Positions 26,801 through 34,271 of a stretch of 64,000 nucleotides of DNA are shown one piece after another; within the stretch, counting starts at the first letter, position 1, and each line of letters opens with the position of its first letter. The position numbers and the translations under genes are program-made. The DNA is from Phycisphaerae bacterium (GTDB lineage Bacteria; Planctomycetota; Phycisphaerae; UBA1845; UTPLA1), in contig DATEMU010000002.1 in assembly GCA_035275405.1 (NCBI GenBank), forward strand, positions 62,001 through 126,000. The letters are read 5' to 3'. The notes under the pieces were generated by a model. That model was not told the DNA's origin and ran no database searches. It worked only from the letters and a program-made list of their open reading frames with translations.

Positions 26801-27285
26801 CGCGTATTGCCTTTTGGTACGGTGGAAGTCAGCCGCCGCAGGGTGGTGCGGTTACAGAACGTGACGAACTTGGCGGCGGGGCTGTCGGCGGGCTTCACTG
26901 CGGTCATTGGCTTGGCGGCGAGCGAGGCATCGAGGGCGATCGCGCGTTCCAGACAGCGCGTCGCCGACGTTTCCATCCCGCTGAAATAGTAGCCTGCCGT
27001 CCATTGGGTCAGCACCCTGGCATCATTGCAGGTATCGATCCGGCGCATCTCCTCAACGCCGCGGAGGAGCCGATCAATCTTCGACCGCGGAAGGACCACG
27101 TCGCGCGGGCCCTGCGGCGTGCCGGTCGCGATGCGAACCTCGGGCTGCTCTTCCTGGGTGACGTGACCGACGACGATCTTGCCGCTGGTCTGTATCACAA
27201 GATCCGCGGCGGCGCGGGATGAAATGCCTGTGGCCATCGCGGCCGAGGCCAGCGCGAAAAGTCGAAGACGTGGATGTCGATTCAT
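23806..27285 (-). CDS. Large secreted protein, function unknown
   Basis: 1159 residues with a signal peptide (about 1-27, ending SRAAADL). The N-terminal ~110 residues (LVIQTSGKIVVGHV, VVLPRSKIDRLLRGVEE) resemble a small beta-domain followed by TPR-like helices. A middle beta-rich region (about 200-390) precedes a long alpha-helical part (about 420-930) with HEAT-like units (for example AVAILGALLRSEDGAVTWEAMKVLTAL). The last ~230 residues are again beta-rich. No catalytic motif is seen. Likely a periplasmic scaffold, which is inference from shape alone. It is divergent from the endonuclease V gene (88 bases apart). Confidence 0.8.
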   Translation of the reverse strand: MNRHPRLRLFALASAAMATGISSRAAADLVIQTSGKIVVGHVTQEEQPEVRIATGTPQGPRDVVLPRSKIDRLLRGVEEMRRIDTCNDARVLTQWTAGYYFSGMETSATRCLERAIALDASLAAKPMTAVKPADSPAAKFVTFCNRTTLRRLTSTVPKGNTRRMLEVARWAKAAGRADTAAFYLRRAWNINPGDESIKRLAGQWKVALESWVQVDLTAAMDTPLFSSEIVDENERVRAENGKIFLTLPIRYEIPRGNGPAEGAVLPSISRATLAGKDARGYYGLRNTPMVNGRIRLDGLEQDPVFEQLDSLPGEGNAGLVVLRNKTGPRRFPPDDPQKSGKPRQDKLRDEPRTMRSTGAAAILLEIPETAGRLSFEWPSGVQEMIDLDFLRKLQESGSGQAPPQPSGKDPSWTTVSVVADALAQLRGPSGAMAALAIERLARLRDRLVAKSDKLDFDEEALSAWSDEVDSAVIAAAIRDEERVRVAAWRYYCTYPAGQSPWALFGETSDRFAEAEPQVQARWVQLVAFGLGIEDGGIWWRQTAGVDPGAPETPERAAPDANTPTIDRSHAVAILGALLRSEDGAVTWEAMKVLTALSPPPMDWTFLEEASIAGQRAALSLAAEIEDRAIVRPMIQALIASARPETASQIAEVARGLGTAGDEPSDLLLSQWWSLHGRGRKTAFLDALCGIDLGDAVYGRRFSDFIKDAVSNSGAQRDAAYRLLIAQLQHRRDHVEAAREGAIPLHGPFPLILARSANDPLTKGVIATHAVSPAVRVEALQALIESGFAERAALCLMDSYPAHDEREAVLDKLIPLADAGHRDAVLALLGALLNQRCESSAGRILDQLSRTIASVDHAEHWRVFAAVKAGVHLVELDEIGRRLGPPTANAVLRWLHALGHMSPQDRQRLAASRDPAERSERLAQINLRRGQLVDGRYGVVAVVSTSQRRVGASATGAIEGESPATTSRWGPPKMVTLTLDPLVLETRVEDDVFKIRWGDRTIGEGRILEQAQPIRGPAAYLPAVETAGLWGPPPSPGDASQDATADTKDESTAALRRLLGPLRLPHRTPLERSAPGTMTLDLAAYLASALKAQGVFGDEEVSAMIPDAYKITLRYGVFGSFYGCGPRRTPWESEAAPSAVNAPPASRYLLNVMLVAERMD

Positions 27286-27373
27286 GGCGAAGGGATCGAA
27301 AAGTGCCGGCGCGCCGGACGGGCCGCCGCGATCTCCTTATTCTATCTGATCGCGGCGCGGCGGGCGACGTAGA

Positions 27374-28084
27374 ATGGCGATCATGAAGCTGCCGCCGCCG
27401 CTGCACCGCTGGAATCTGACCCCGCGCCAGGCGATCCGCCTGCAAGGGCGGCTCGCACAGCGCGTGCGGCAGACGCCGCTTCGCGGGCCAGTTCGCTTCG
27501 TGGCCGGCGGGGATGGGGCGTTCGTGGACGGCGGCCGCGCGATCGTCGCGGCGTGGGTCGTGTGGGATGTCGTCGATCAATGCGTCGTCGAAGAGAGGTG
27601 GGCGCGGAGGCCGGTGCGCTTTCCCTATGTGCCGGGGCTGCTGACGTTTCGGGAGGCGCCCGCGCTGCTCGCCGCAGCGCGAAAGCTCCAGCGCATTCCC
27701 GATGTCTTCCTGCTCGACGGTCAGGGCCGGGCGCATCCGCGCCGGATCGGTCTGGCGTCGCACGTCGGCCTGTGTCTGGGCCGACCCACGATCGGCTGCG
27801 CCAAGAGCAGACTGTGCGGGGAGGACTGTGCGCCACCCGCGGCGGCAGGCTCTTCGGCGCCCTTGATGCTCGACGGCGAGGAAGTGGGCCGCGTCTTGCG
27901 GACACAGACCGGCGTTCGGCCCGTGTATGTCAGCGTCGGTCATCGGGTGACGCTGGCAGACGCCGTCCGCGTGACGCTGCGTTGTTGCACGACGTACCGC
28001 GTTCCCGAACCGACGCGACTGGCGGATCAGTTGGTGGGGCGCTTGAAGCGGGAATGGACGGGGCGGGCCGGCGAGCGCGCATAA
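27374..28084 (+). CDS. nfi: Endonuclease V (deoxyinosine 3'-endonuclease)
   Basis: 236 residues. All marks of the family are visible: AGGDGAF with the first catalytic Asp (about residue 46), PYVPGLLTFREAP with the Tyr wedge and catalytic Glu, DGQGRAHPRRIGLASHVG with the second Asp and the His, and IGCAKSRLCG. The enzyme nicks DNA one phosphodiester 3' to deoxyinosine and starts its repair. The C-terminal region (about 185-236) is Arg-rich. The ATG at 27374 gives MAIMK; the second ATG is also possible. It stands alone between a divergent gene and a structured intergenic region. Confidence 0.92.
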   Translation: MAIMKLPPPLHRWNLTPRQAIRLQGRLAQRVRQTPLRGPVRFVAGGDGAFVDGGRAIVAAWVVWDVVDQCVVEERWARRPVRFPYVPGLLTFREAPALLAAARKLQRIPDVFLLDGQGRAHPRRIGLASHVGLCLGRPTIGCAKSRLCGEDCAPPAAAGSSAPLMLDGEEVGRVLRTQTGVRPVYVSVGHRVTLADAVRVTLRCCTTYRVPEPTRLADQLVGRLKREWTGRAGERA

Positions 28085-28089
28085 AAAAG

Positions 28090-28171
28090 CGAGCCTACCC
28101 AGTTTCCACTTTCGTTTCGGTGTTACCCGTTACGGAAAGGATTGGATAGGCTCTGATCGACTATAGGCTCG
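28090..28171. repeat. Inverted repeats with alternative pairing after endonuclease V
   Basis: CGAGCCTA (28090-28097) can pair with TAGGCTC at 28147-28153 or with TAGGCTCG at 28164-28171. A run of six A precedes the left arm, so the minus-strand transcript would read arm then U6, a terminator-like arrangement, although no minus-strand gene is evident to its right. The rest of the gap up to 28460 holds only a likely promoter. Confidence 0.4.
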
Positions 28172-28312
28172 TCCATTTCGTCGGGAGGTAAATTCGGGAT
28201 AAATAGCGGGTGACACGCACGGCCGATCGATGATTCGAGTGGGCCTGTCCCTTCCGGTCTTTCCCAGGGCGGATCCGGAATCGCACCTCGAGTTTATACG
28301 AAACAACCCCTA

Positions 28313-28342
28313 TTGCGGCCTTTTTTCAATTTGCGCTATACT
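28313..28342 (+). promoter_or_regulatory. Probable sigma70-type promoter of the KaiC-remnant/kinase pair
   Basis: TTGCGG (28313-28318) and TATACT (28337-28342) are separated by 18 bases in an AT-rich pocket. The site is about 120 bases before the KaiC-like remnant. The -10 is one change from consensus; the -35 matches at the first three positions. Confidence 0.5.
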
Positions 28343-28460
28343 GGACCCTAAACGTGTTGGGCTAGATCAGTGAAACACGGACGGAGCCATCTCCAGCGGC
28401 CCGCTGGTCGCTTTCCGGCGGCCTAATTCGATCTTCCGACGGGACCAAGAGATTGATCCT

Positions 28461-28682
28461 ATGATCGGCAAATCACAGCCGCCTCCCACCTGGGTCTCGA
28501 CCGGCATCGCCGGCCTCGACGACGTCTTGAGAGGTGGCCTGGTTCCTAATCGAATGTACCTGCTCGAAGGCGTGCCGGGCTCGGGCAAGACGACGATTGC
28601 CCTCCAGTTACGCGGAGTCGTGACGGGCGTTCCGATCTACGAGGGATCGGGCGAAAAGTCAGGAGAAAGGAAATCTTCGTGA
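28461..28682 (+). pseudogene. KaiC-like ATPase remnant with internal deletion
   Basis: 73 residues. [24 protein letters not shown] and P-loop GVPGSGKTT match the first ~50 residues of KaiC-like RecA-fold ATPases (normally about 480-500 residues with two domains). The sequence then passes without a stop into [14 protein letters not shown], which resembles the extreme C-terminus of such proteins (from memory, endings like GVLTGVP). Everything between, including Walker B, is missing. The stop overlaps the start of the hybrid kinase (GTGA at 28679-28682), as expected if a full-length gene once led this operon. It could still make a short peptide. Confidence 0.65.
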
Positions 28683-30649
28683 CCGACTCCGAACGGGGGA
28701 AACTGGAGAGGCGCGTTCTCGTCCTGACTCTGACGAACAAGGACGCGGCGCTGACGCAATCTCTCCTGGAGCGGGCCGGGCTGTGTGGCGTCTGTTGCTC
28801 CTCCCTGGAACAAGTCTGCGCGGAATTGGAGGCGGGCGCCGGGGCCGTACTCCTGGCCGAGGAAGCGATCGCGACCTGCCAAAATGATTGTCTTGCCAAA
28901 TGGCTGGCCGCCCAGCCGCCGTGGTCGGATTTGCCCGTGCTGATCCTGGCGCATTCCGGAGCGAACTCGGAAGCTGTGATGCGGGCCATGGAACTCCTGG
29001 GCAACGTCACCGTCCTGGAGCGGCCCATCCGAGTGGCGGCGCTCGTGAGTTCCGTCCGAACCGCCCTTCGGGCCCGCGGGCGGCAGTACCAGATGCGCAA
29101 CCAACTGATCGAGCGGGAGCGCAGCATGGAAGGGCTCGCGTTCCTGGCCGCCATAATCGCGGCGTCCGACGACGCGATTATCAGCAAGACCCTTCAGGGG
29201 ATCATCCTGACCTGGAACGGCGCGGCCAAACGTCTTTTCGGCTATTCCGCGAAGGAGGCCATCGGCAAGTCAATCACGCTGATCATCCCGCCGGAAAAGC
29301 AGGAGGAGGAACGGTCGATTTTGGAACGTCTGGGCCGCGGTGAGCGAATCGAACCCTTTGACACGGTGCGCGTGGCCAACGACGGCAGGCGAATCGACAT
29401 CGCCTTGACGGTGTCGCCGATTTGGAGCGCCGACGGCAAGATCATCGGCGCCTCCAAGATCGCGCGGGACATCACCCAGCGCAAGCGGACGGAGGCAGCG
29501 CTGCTGCAGGCGGACCGCCGCAAGGACGAGTTTCTCGCCATCCTCGGCCACGAATTGCGCAACCCGCTCGCGCCCATCCGCAACTCCCTGCACATCCTGC
29601 GGATGAACCGCCGGAATGACTCGGCGACGGACCACGTCGGCGAAATGATGGAGCGGCAGGTCAACCACATGGTTCGCCTGGTGGACGACTTGCTGGAAGT
29701 GTCCCGGATTACGCGCGGAAAGATCGAGTTGCGAAAGGAACAGATCGAGGTGGCCGCCGTGGTGCGCAGCGCCGTGGAAACGAGCGGGCCGTTGATCGAG
29801 GAACTGGGCCACCAGTTGGCGGTGACCATCCCCACCGAACCGCTTTTCTTGGAGGCCGATCCGGTTCGTCTGACCCAGGTGCTGGCGAACCTCCTGAACA
29901 ACGCCGCGAAATACACGGCCACGGGCGGGCAAATCTGGCTTTCGGTCCGGCGCGAGGCGCAAGAGCTGGTTATTTCCGTCCGGGATACGGGCATGGGCAT
30001 TTCCCAGGAAATGCTCTCCCGGGTGTTCGACATGTTCACGCAATTCGACCAACTCGACGATCGCGGCAAGGGCGGCCTGGGCATCGGCCTGACGCTGGTC
30101 AAAAGCCTGGTTGAATTGCACGGCGGACGCGTGTCGGCCCATAGTGACGGACCCGGCAAGGGCAGCGAATTCATCGTCCGGTTGCCATTGGTGACCGTCC
30201 ATCGCCCGATCGACGTGCAACGACCGAAGGAGCTGACATCTCCCCCGCTCGCTTCACCCCGGATCCTGGTGGTCGATGACAACCGCGACTCAGCCGACAG
30301 CATGGGCATGTTGCTGAAGATGCTCGGCGCCGATGTTCGCGTCGCCTATGACGGACCGGAGGCGATCGAAGCGATCACGACCCACAAGCCCCTCGCGGTA
30401 CTGCTGGATATCGGCATGCCGGGCATGGACGGCCATGAAGTGGCCCGATGGGTTCGACAACAGCCCGGCGCCCAGGACATGACGCTCATCGCCCTGACGG
30501 GATGGGGGCAAATGGAAGATCGCCTCCGCACCCAGACGGCGGGGTTCGATTACCACCTCGTCAAACCGGCGGACGTGACGGCGTTGAAAACGCTCCTGGC
30601 CTCTATCGAAAGCCGAATGGGAAATCAGGGTATGGCTCGCCAACCCTAA
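28679..30649 (+). CDS. Soluble hybrid histidine kinase (pseudoreceiver-PAS-HK-REC)
   Basis: 656 residues without membrane segments. Residues about 10-140 look like a receiver domain whose phospho-acceptor is lost (VLLAEEAI where VLLD is expected). A PAS domain ([19 protein letters not shown], about 155-275) precedes HisKA with His291 ([10 protein letters not shown]), HATPase ([22 protein letters not shown]) and a C-terminal receiver with Asp577 ([11 protein letters not shown]). Start GTG 28679 follows AGGAGAAAGG and overlaps the KaiC remnant's stop, so translation was or is coupled. Kinases of this layout are often found beside KaiC-like ATPases. Confidence 0.88.
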   Translation: MTDSERGKLERRVLVLTLTNKDAALTQSLLERAGLCGVCCSSLEQVCAELEAGAGAVLLAEEAIATCQNDCLAKWLAAQPPWSDLPVLILAHSGANSEAVMRAMELLGNVTVLERPIRVAALVSSVRTALRARGRQYQMRNQLIERERSMEGLAFLAAIIAASDDAIISKTLQGIILTWNGAAKRLFGYSAKEAIGKSITLIIPPEKQEEERSILERLGRGERIEPFDTVRVANDGRRIDIALTVSPIWSADGKIIGASKIARDITQRKRTEAALLQADRRKDEFLAILGHELRNPLAPIRNSLHILRMNRRNDSATDHVGEMMERQVNHMVRLVDDLLEVSRITRGKIELRKEQIEVAAVVRSAVETSGPLIEELGHQLAVTIPTEPLFLEADPVRLTQVLANLLNNAAKYTATGGQIWLSVRREAQELVISVRDTGMGISQEMLSRVFDMFTQFDQLDDRGKGGLGIGLTLVKSLVELHGGRVSAHSDGPGKGSEFIVRLPLVTVHRPIDVQRPKELTSPPLASPRILVVDDNRDSADSMGMLLKMLGADVRVAYDGPEAIEAITTHKPLAVLLDIGMPGMDGHEVARWVRQQPGAQDMTLIALTGWGQMEDRLRTQTAGFDYHLVKPADVTALKTLLASIESRMGNQGMARQP

Positions 30650-30697
30650 TCGCGCCTTCATTTACAGAGTAGTTTTCGCCGACACACCGATCCCGTT

Positions 30698-31513
30698 CTA
30701 CGCCGCCGGATGCCAGCCCGCGTCGACCCAAAGCGACCCGCTGACCGCCGAGTTGCGGAGCATGAAGCAGATCGCGTCGGCGATTTCGTCCGGTCGCAGG
30801 AGCCGCCGGAGCTGTGTGTGGGGGAGGATGTGTTCGTGGATCAGGTCCTGACCGAGGGCCTGGACCATGGGTGTGTCGGTGTAGCCGGGGTGGATGATGT
30901 TGCAGCGGATGCCGTGGAAGATGAACTCCTTGGCGAGCGTGGCCTGCGCGCCGCCGAGACCGGCCTTCGACGAGGCGTAAGAGACCTGACCGCGATTGCC
31001 GGCCGAGGAGACCGAGCCGATGAAGACGATTCCGCCCTGCGTGCCTTCCGACGGCTCCCAGCGGCCCAGGCCGCGGCGGGCACGATCTTCGGCGACGGTC
31101 GCGACGGTCTCTGTCGCCCACATGATTGGGGCGATGAGGTTGATGGCGAGGACTTCCTCGAGATCGCGGCGGGGGTAGATCTCGGCCTTGCCGGTGTCCT
31201 TGTTGAGCCGCACGGCGAGTCGGTCGCGGGTGATGCCCGCGGCGGGGATGCAGATCTGCACGACGCCGAAGCGTTTGCGCAGGTCGGTGAAGACCTCCTC
31301 GCGAAAGGCGTCGCTGGTCACGTCGCCGGCGTAGGGAAAGAGGACCTGGCGACCGGCCTCGTCGTTGATGGTGTGGCTCATGTCCACGATGGCCGAGCTG
31401 CGATCGACGACGGCGACGGCCTCGATGCCCTTGTCCAGCATGGCCTCGCAGGTCGCGCGACCGATGCCGCTCGCCGCCCCGGTGATGACCGCGACTTTTC
31501 CGTATAGTTCCAT
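30698..31513 (-). CDS. SDR-family reductase of the PHA cluster
   Basis: About 271 residues. The Rossmann motif TGAASGIG (about 11-18), a catalytic Ser in GSVSSAG and the YASSK Tyr-Lys pair identify a classical short-chain dehydrogenase/reductase. Being the last gene after phaC in the PHA cluster, it may be the acetoacetyl-CoA reductase (PhaB role, giving R-3-hydroxyacyl-CoA). It is longer than typical PhaB and its substrate cannot be read from sequence, so no symbol is given. ATG 31513 (MELYGKVAVITG) is preferred to 31528. It converges with the hybrid kinase gene. Confidence 0.8.
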   Translation of the reverse strand: MELYGKVAVITGAASGIGRATCEAMLDKGIEAVAVVDRSSAIVDMSHTINDEAGRQVLFPYAGDVTSDAFREEVFTDLRKRFGVVQICIPAAGITRDRLAVRLNKDTGKAEIYPRRDLEEVLAINLIAPIMWATETVATVAEDRARRGLGRWEPSEGTQGGIVFIGSVSSAGNRGQVSYASSKAGLGGAQATLAKEFIFHGIRCNIIHPGYTDTPMVQALGQDLIHEHILPHTQLRRLLRPDEIADAICFMLRNSAVSGSLWVDAGWHPAA

Positions 31514-31552
31514 AAAACGACTCCCCACGTCCTCCGTGACTTCGTTAGCTAC

Positions 31553-32764
31553 CTATCGGCGGTTTCGCCGAGGTGTTACTCTTTTTCCACGGCCGGCCGG
31601 GGCGCCGGCCGTAACGGCGGGCGCACCGGGTGTTTTACGTCCGGCACGGGGGCCGGATGCTACAGCGTCGCTGCGCTCGCCGAGCCATTCGCAGACCTTC
31701 GGCCAGAGTTCCTTCTGGGCCTTGCTCCCCACGGACAGGCCGATGTGCCCAGCCGGGAAAGTGATCGCTTTGCGATCCTTTGAGCCGACGCAATCGTTGA
31801 ACGGCGCGCTCTGACCGCAGGGGACCAAATGATCCCCGCTGGCCATGAGGTTCAGGATCGGGCAGGTGATGTTGGCGAGATTGACTGTCTTGGCCCCGAG
31901 GCGGAGCTTGCCCTGCACGAGCAGGTTCTTCTGGAAGCAGTCCTTTACGAACTGCCGGAACGTCTCACCGGCGACGGGGATGTTGTCGTTGACCCACGTC
32001 TCCATCGCGAAGAACTCTTCGACGAACTTCTCGTCGGTCATGCGCTCGTAGAAGCCCAGGTATTTTTCAATCAGATTGGAGACGGGCTTAAGGATGGCAT
32101 AAGAGCCCTGCAGCCAGGCCGGCGGGGCGTTGCCGAAGGTGTCGATGACCTTGTCCACGTCGAAATATTTCGCGTCGGTCCAGACGGAGAGCAGGGCGTC
32201 GCGATCGGACCAATCGACGGGGGCGGCCATGAGGATGAAGTTTTTGACCATGTCCTGATGCAGCGCGGTGTACATCGCGCTCAGGGTGCCGCCCATGCAA
32301 TATCCGAGCAGTGAGACCTGGGGCTCGCCGGTATATTCGCAGACACTCTTCACGACGTTGTGCAGGTAGAGTTCGATGTAGTCCTCGATCGTCAGGTGTT
32401 TGTCGGAGTCGGTCGGGACGCCCCAATCGACGAGATAGACGTCGAAGCCGGCCTTGAGGAACTGCTGGACGACGCTCTTGTGCGGGAGGAGGTCGAGGAT
32501 GTACGGCCGATTGACCAGTGCAAAGACGAGGACGAGCGGGGTGCGGTATTTCTTCTCGACCGGCGACTGGTAGCGCAGGACCTTGAGCTTGTCCTCGCGG
32601 TAGATCACGTCGCGCGGCGTCGCGCCGACTTTCACGCGCTGGGCGGTCTCGATTACCTTGGGCATGGCCGCGAGGCGATCGAAGAATTCCTTGGGATCGG
32701 GGGTGAACATCTGCGGCATGGATGGCCACAGCGTTGCGAAAGGATTGGGGGGGGCACTGTTCAT
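31553..32764 (-). CDS. phaC: Poly(R)-hydroxyalkanoate synthase catalytic subunit
   Basis: 403 residues, class III/IV size. The lipase-like box GYCMGG places the catalytic Cys at 156; the Asp (ASGDHLVPC) and His (PAGHIGLSVG) of the triad follow. DVYLVDWG and PVDWSDRDALLSVW are typical of PhaC. It polymerises R-3-hydroxyacyl-CoA at the granule surface, with the PhaE-like subunit encoded just upstream. The last ~38 residues (from SDAVASGPRAGR to RRNRR) are a basic Ala/Pro/Arg tail, encoded by palindromic repeats and not seen in ordinary PhaC. The start at 32764 gives MNSAPPNPF. Confidence 0.92.
   Translation of the reverse strand: MNSAPPNPFATLWPSMPQMFTPDPKEFFDRLAAMPKVIETAQRVKVGATPRDVIYREDKLKVLRYQSPVEKKYRTPLVLVFALVNRPYILDLLPHKSVVQQFLKAGFDVYLVDWGVPTDSDKHLTIEDYIELYLHNVVKSVCEYTGEPQVSLLGYCMGGTLSAMYTALHQDMVKNFILMAAPVDWSDRDALLSVWTDAKYFDVDKVIDTFGNAPPAWLQGSYAILKPVSNLIEKYLGFYERMTDEKFVEEFFAMETWVNDNIPVAGETFRQFVKDCFQKNLLVQGKLRLGAKTVNLANITCPILNLMASGDHLVPCGQSAPFNDCVGSKDRKAITFPAGHIGLSVGSKAQKELWPKVCEWLGERSDAVASGPRAGRKTPGAPAVTAGAPAGRGKRVTPRRNRR
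31638..31663. repeat. Hairpin repeat in the 3' end of phaC
   Basis: CGTCCGGC and GCCGGA form a hairpin around acgggg, followed by YGCTAC. The same 26 bases occur with one change at 32844-32869 in the phaE-like gene. In the coding strand the unit gives VASGPRAGR. Confidence 0.65.
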
Positions 32765-32786
32765 GAGTTCTTCTCAATTCCAAGGC

Positions 32787-32803
32787 GGCGGGCTGAGCCC
32801 GCC
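32787..32803. repeat. Perfect palindrome between phaE-like and phaC genes
   Basis: GGCGGGCT, one G, AGCCCGCC: eight-base perfect arms in the 51-base gap between the two synthase subunit genes. It could shape the mRNA or be another short dispersed repeat. There is no U-tract, so it is not a standard terminator. Confidence 0.55.
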
Positions 32804-32815
32804 CTACGCCACACA

Positions 32816-33346
32816 CTATCGAGGGCGCGTTCGGCGCTTACCGCGTCCGGCACGGGGGCCGGACGCTACTTTGCGGGCGGCGCGGCCGGACGGGCGCTGC
32901 GCCTGGCTCGCCTTGGCGCTACGTCCCGTCCGACGCGTCTCTTCCACCGCTGCGACCTTGTCCTCCAAGGCGGAGAGGCGGGACAGCACGCGCTCTTCAA
33001 TCGAGCGCAACAGCCCGCCCAGATCGTCCATATCCGCCTTGGCCGGGGACTGCATCCCCCGTTGAAGGTTGGCCAGAAACTGATCGACCTGCTGCTTGAA
33101 TGCGAGCGAGCGGTCCATCGTCTCTTTCATCATCTTGAGAAACTGCTCGGAGCGCATGAAGTCGTCGCAGTACTTGGCGAGGGCGTCGAAGAAGACGCGC
33201 TGCATCTGCTGGACGGCCTCCTTGGACGGCGAGGGGGTCTGCGGCGCGGCGGCCGAGGCCGGGCTCATGCCGACCCGCGAAAAGAAATCGCCCCAGAACT
33301 GGCTGAAGGGGTCCGTTGCCGTCTGGCTTCGATCGTTGTCCGACAT
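32816..33346 (-). CDS. PhaE-like PHA synthase accessory subunit
   Basis: About 176 residues. The N-terminal part (DPFSQFWGDFFSRVG) and the helical middle (MQRVFFDALAKYCDDFMRSEQFLKMMKETMDRSLAFKQQ) resemble the PhaE subunit of class III synthases, and a coiled coil follows (LLRSIEERVLSRLSALEDKVAAVEET). The C-terminal ~35 residues are a basic tail containing VASGPRAGRGKRR, matching the tail of PhaC. Its position directly before phaC supports the assignment. It is shorter than typical PhaE, so a PhaR-subunit-like (class IV) protein is an alternative. ATG 33346 (MSDNDRSQ) is preferred to 33385. Confidence 0.75.
   Translation of the reverse strand: MSDNDRSQTATDPFSQFWGDFFSRVGMSPASAAAPQTPSPSKEAVQQMQRVFFDALAKYCDDFMRSEQFLKMMKETMDRSLAFKQQVDQFLANLQRGMQSPAKADMDDLGGLLRSIEERVLSRLSALEDKVAAVEETRRTGRSAKASQAQRPSGRAARKVASGPRAGRGKRRTRPR
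32844..32869. repeat. Hairpin repeat in the 3' end of the phaE-like gene
   Basis: Partner of the unit at 31638-31663: CGTCCGGC, acgggg, GCCGGACGCTAC. Here the arms form a perfect eight-base stem (CGTCCGGC with GCCGGACG). It encodes the VASGPRAGR part of the protein's tail. Confidence 0.65.
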
Positions 33347-33385
33347 CGCCTGCTCCCACTTCCCGAGCCGCACGGCCCGGATCAC

Positions 33386-33427
33386 AAAAAAAGGCCACGG
33401 GAGCGATCGTAACCGCGCCCGTGGCCT
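33386..33427 (-). terminator. Intrinsic terminator downstream of the phasin gene
   Basis: On the minus strand AGGCCACGGG pairs perfectly with CCCGTGGCCT (33418-33427 with 33392-33401) across a 16-base loop, and T7 follows. It lies about 155 bases after the phasin stop and 40 bases before the phaE-like start, so it should end most phasin transcripts and limit read-through into the synthase genes. Confidence 0.85.
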
Positions 33428-33581
33428 GGAGGATCAACACCGGCATCGTTGGTGTGAAATCATGTGTCGCGGGTGGTCTCGTGGTGCGATTCTAGTTGTC
33501 CCGCGTCGCTGTCGCTCGGCAATGCCGGTGTCTTGGCGGGCGCCGCGGACGGCCTGGGGCCGCCCGGAGATGCCCGATTAC

Positions 33582-34061
33582 TTACTTGGCGACCTTCTTC
33601 TCGCCGGTCGTCATCGTCTTGTTGAAGAACGCCGACCAGTTCTCGATCGTCTGGGCGCTGGTCTTGGCGGCCGTATCCAGGTTCGTCTTCATCGTGTCAA
33701 AGGCGGTCTGCCAGATCTCGCGGGTCCGCTCGACGGCGTCCTTGTTGCCGTGGCCATTGCCGCTCTCGAAGGCGTCAAAGCCCTTGCGGATGAACTCGAG
33801 GCCGCTGCGGCAGCCGTCGTCGAACAGCTTCTGCGACTGCTCGGCGTTCTTGCGGATCAGGTTGACCGAATCCGTCGCGACGGTCTCGATCTTACCGCGG
33901 CAGTCATCCATCGACTCGTTGCGGCCGAACACGTCGGTCATGGCCTTGAAGGCGTCCTGCTGGAACTTGATGCCCGACTCCATGGCCGACTTGAAAGTGT
34001 CGGTGGCCTGGCGGAGATAGTCACAGGTCTCAGTCTTGTTGGCGGCGGTTTGCTGGGTCAT
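33582..34061 (-). CDS. phaP: Phasin (PHA granule-associated protein)
   Basis: 159 residues, nearly all helical and amphipathic, with Phe-rich heptad-like spacing (TFKSAMESGIKFQQDAFKAMTDVFG), no membrane segment and a C-terminal Lys-rich end. This is the look of phasins, which coat polyhydroxyalkanoate granules and control their size. Its place between the synthase genes and a divergent phaR gene confirms the call. AGAGG lies eight bases before the ATG. A good promoter (34120-34148), a palindrome just upstream of it, and a strong terminator downstream suggest an abundant, separately regulated transcript. Confidence 0.85.
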   Translation of the reverse strand: MTQQTAANKTETCDYLRQATDTFKSAMESGIKFQQDAFKAMTDVFGRNESMDDCRGKIETVATDSVNLIRKNAEQSQKLFDDGCRSGLEFIRKGFDAFESGNGHGNKDAVERTREIWQTAFDTMKTNLDTAAKTSAQTIENWSAFFNKTMTTGEKKVAK

Positions 34062-34119
34062 GATCGCATCCTCTATAAAAAGAGCCTCAAGTGATTGCTA
34101 AACTCACGTCGTCTGATAC

Positions 34120-34148
34120 AGTATATCGGCCAATGGACACGAGAGCAA
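34120..34148 (-). promoter_or_regulatory. Phasin promoter
   Basis: On the minus strand TTGCTC (34148-34143), a 17-base spacer and TATACT (34125-34120) make a good sigma70-type promoter. The transcript would start near 34113, leaving about 50 bases of leader before the phasin ATG. Confidence 0.7.
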
Positions 34149-34155
34149 CACTTTT

Positions 34156-34171
34156 TTGTGCGATTGCACAA
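34156..34171. promoter_or_regulatory. Candidate PhaR operator 1
   Basis: TTGTGC-GATT-GCACAA is a perfect 16-base palindrome, seven bases upstream of the phasin -35 box and within the region shared with the divergent phaR gene. PhaR proteins are known to repress phasin genes and their own gene; the assignment of this site is inference from its position and symmetry. Confidence 0.55.
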
Positions 34172-34254
34172 CTATTTTGATATTGCATAAGTATAATAAT
34201 ATACAATACTTACAGATTGAATGTGGTCCGCTATGACGCAAATGTTCTGATTTT

Positions 34255-34270
34255 TTGTGCGGTTGCTCCT
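34255..34270. promoter_or_regulatory. Candidate PhaR operator 2
   Basis: TTGTGC-GGTT-GC repeats the left part of operator 1 (TTGTGCGRTTGC, 99 bases away) and ends directly before the phaR start codon at 34272. It fits autoregulation. The right arm is imperfect. Confidence 0.45.
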
Positions 34271-34271
34271 G

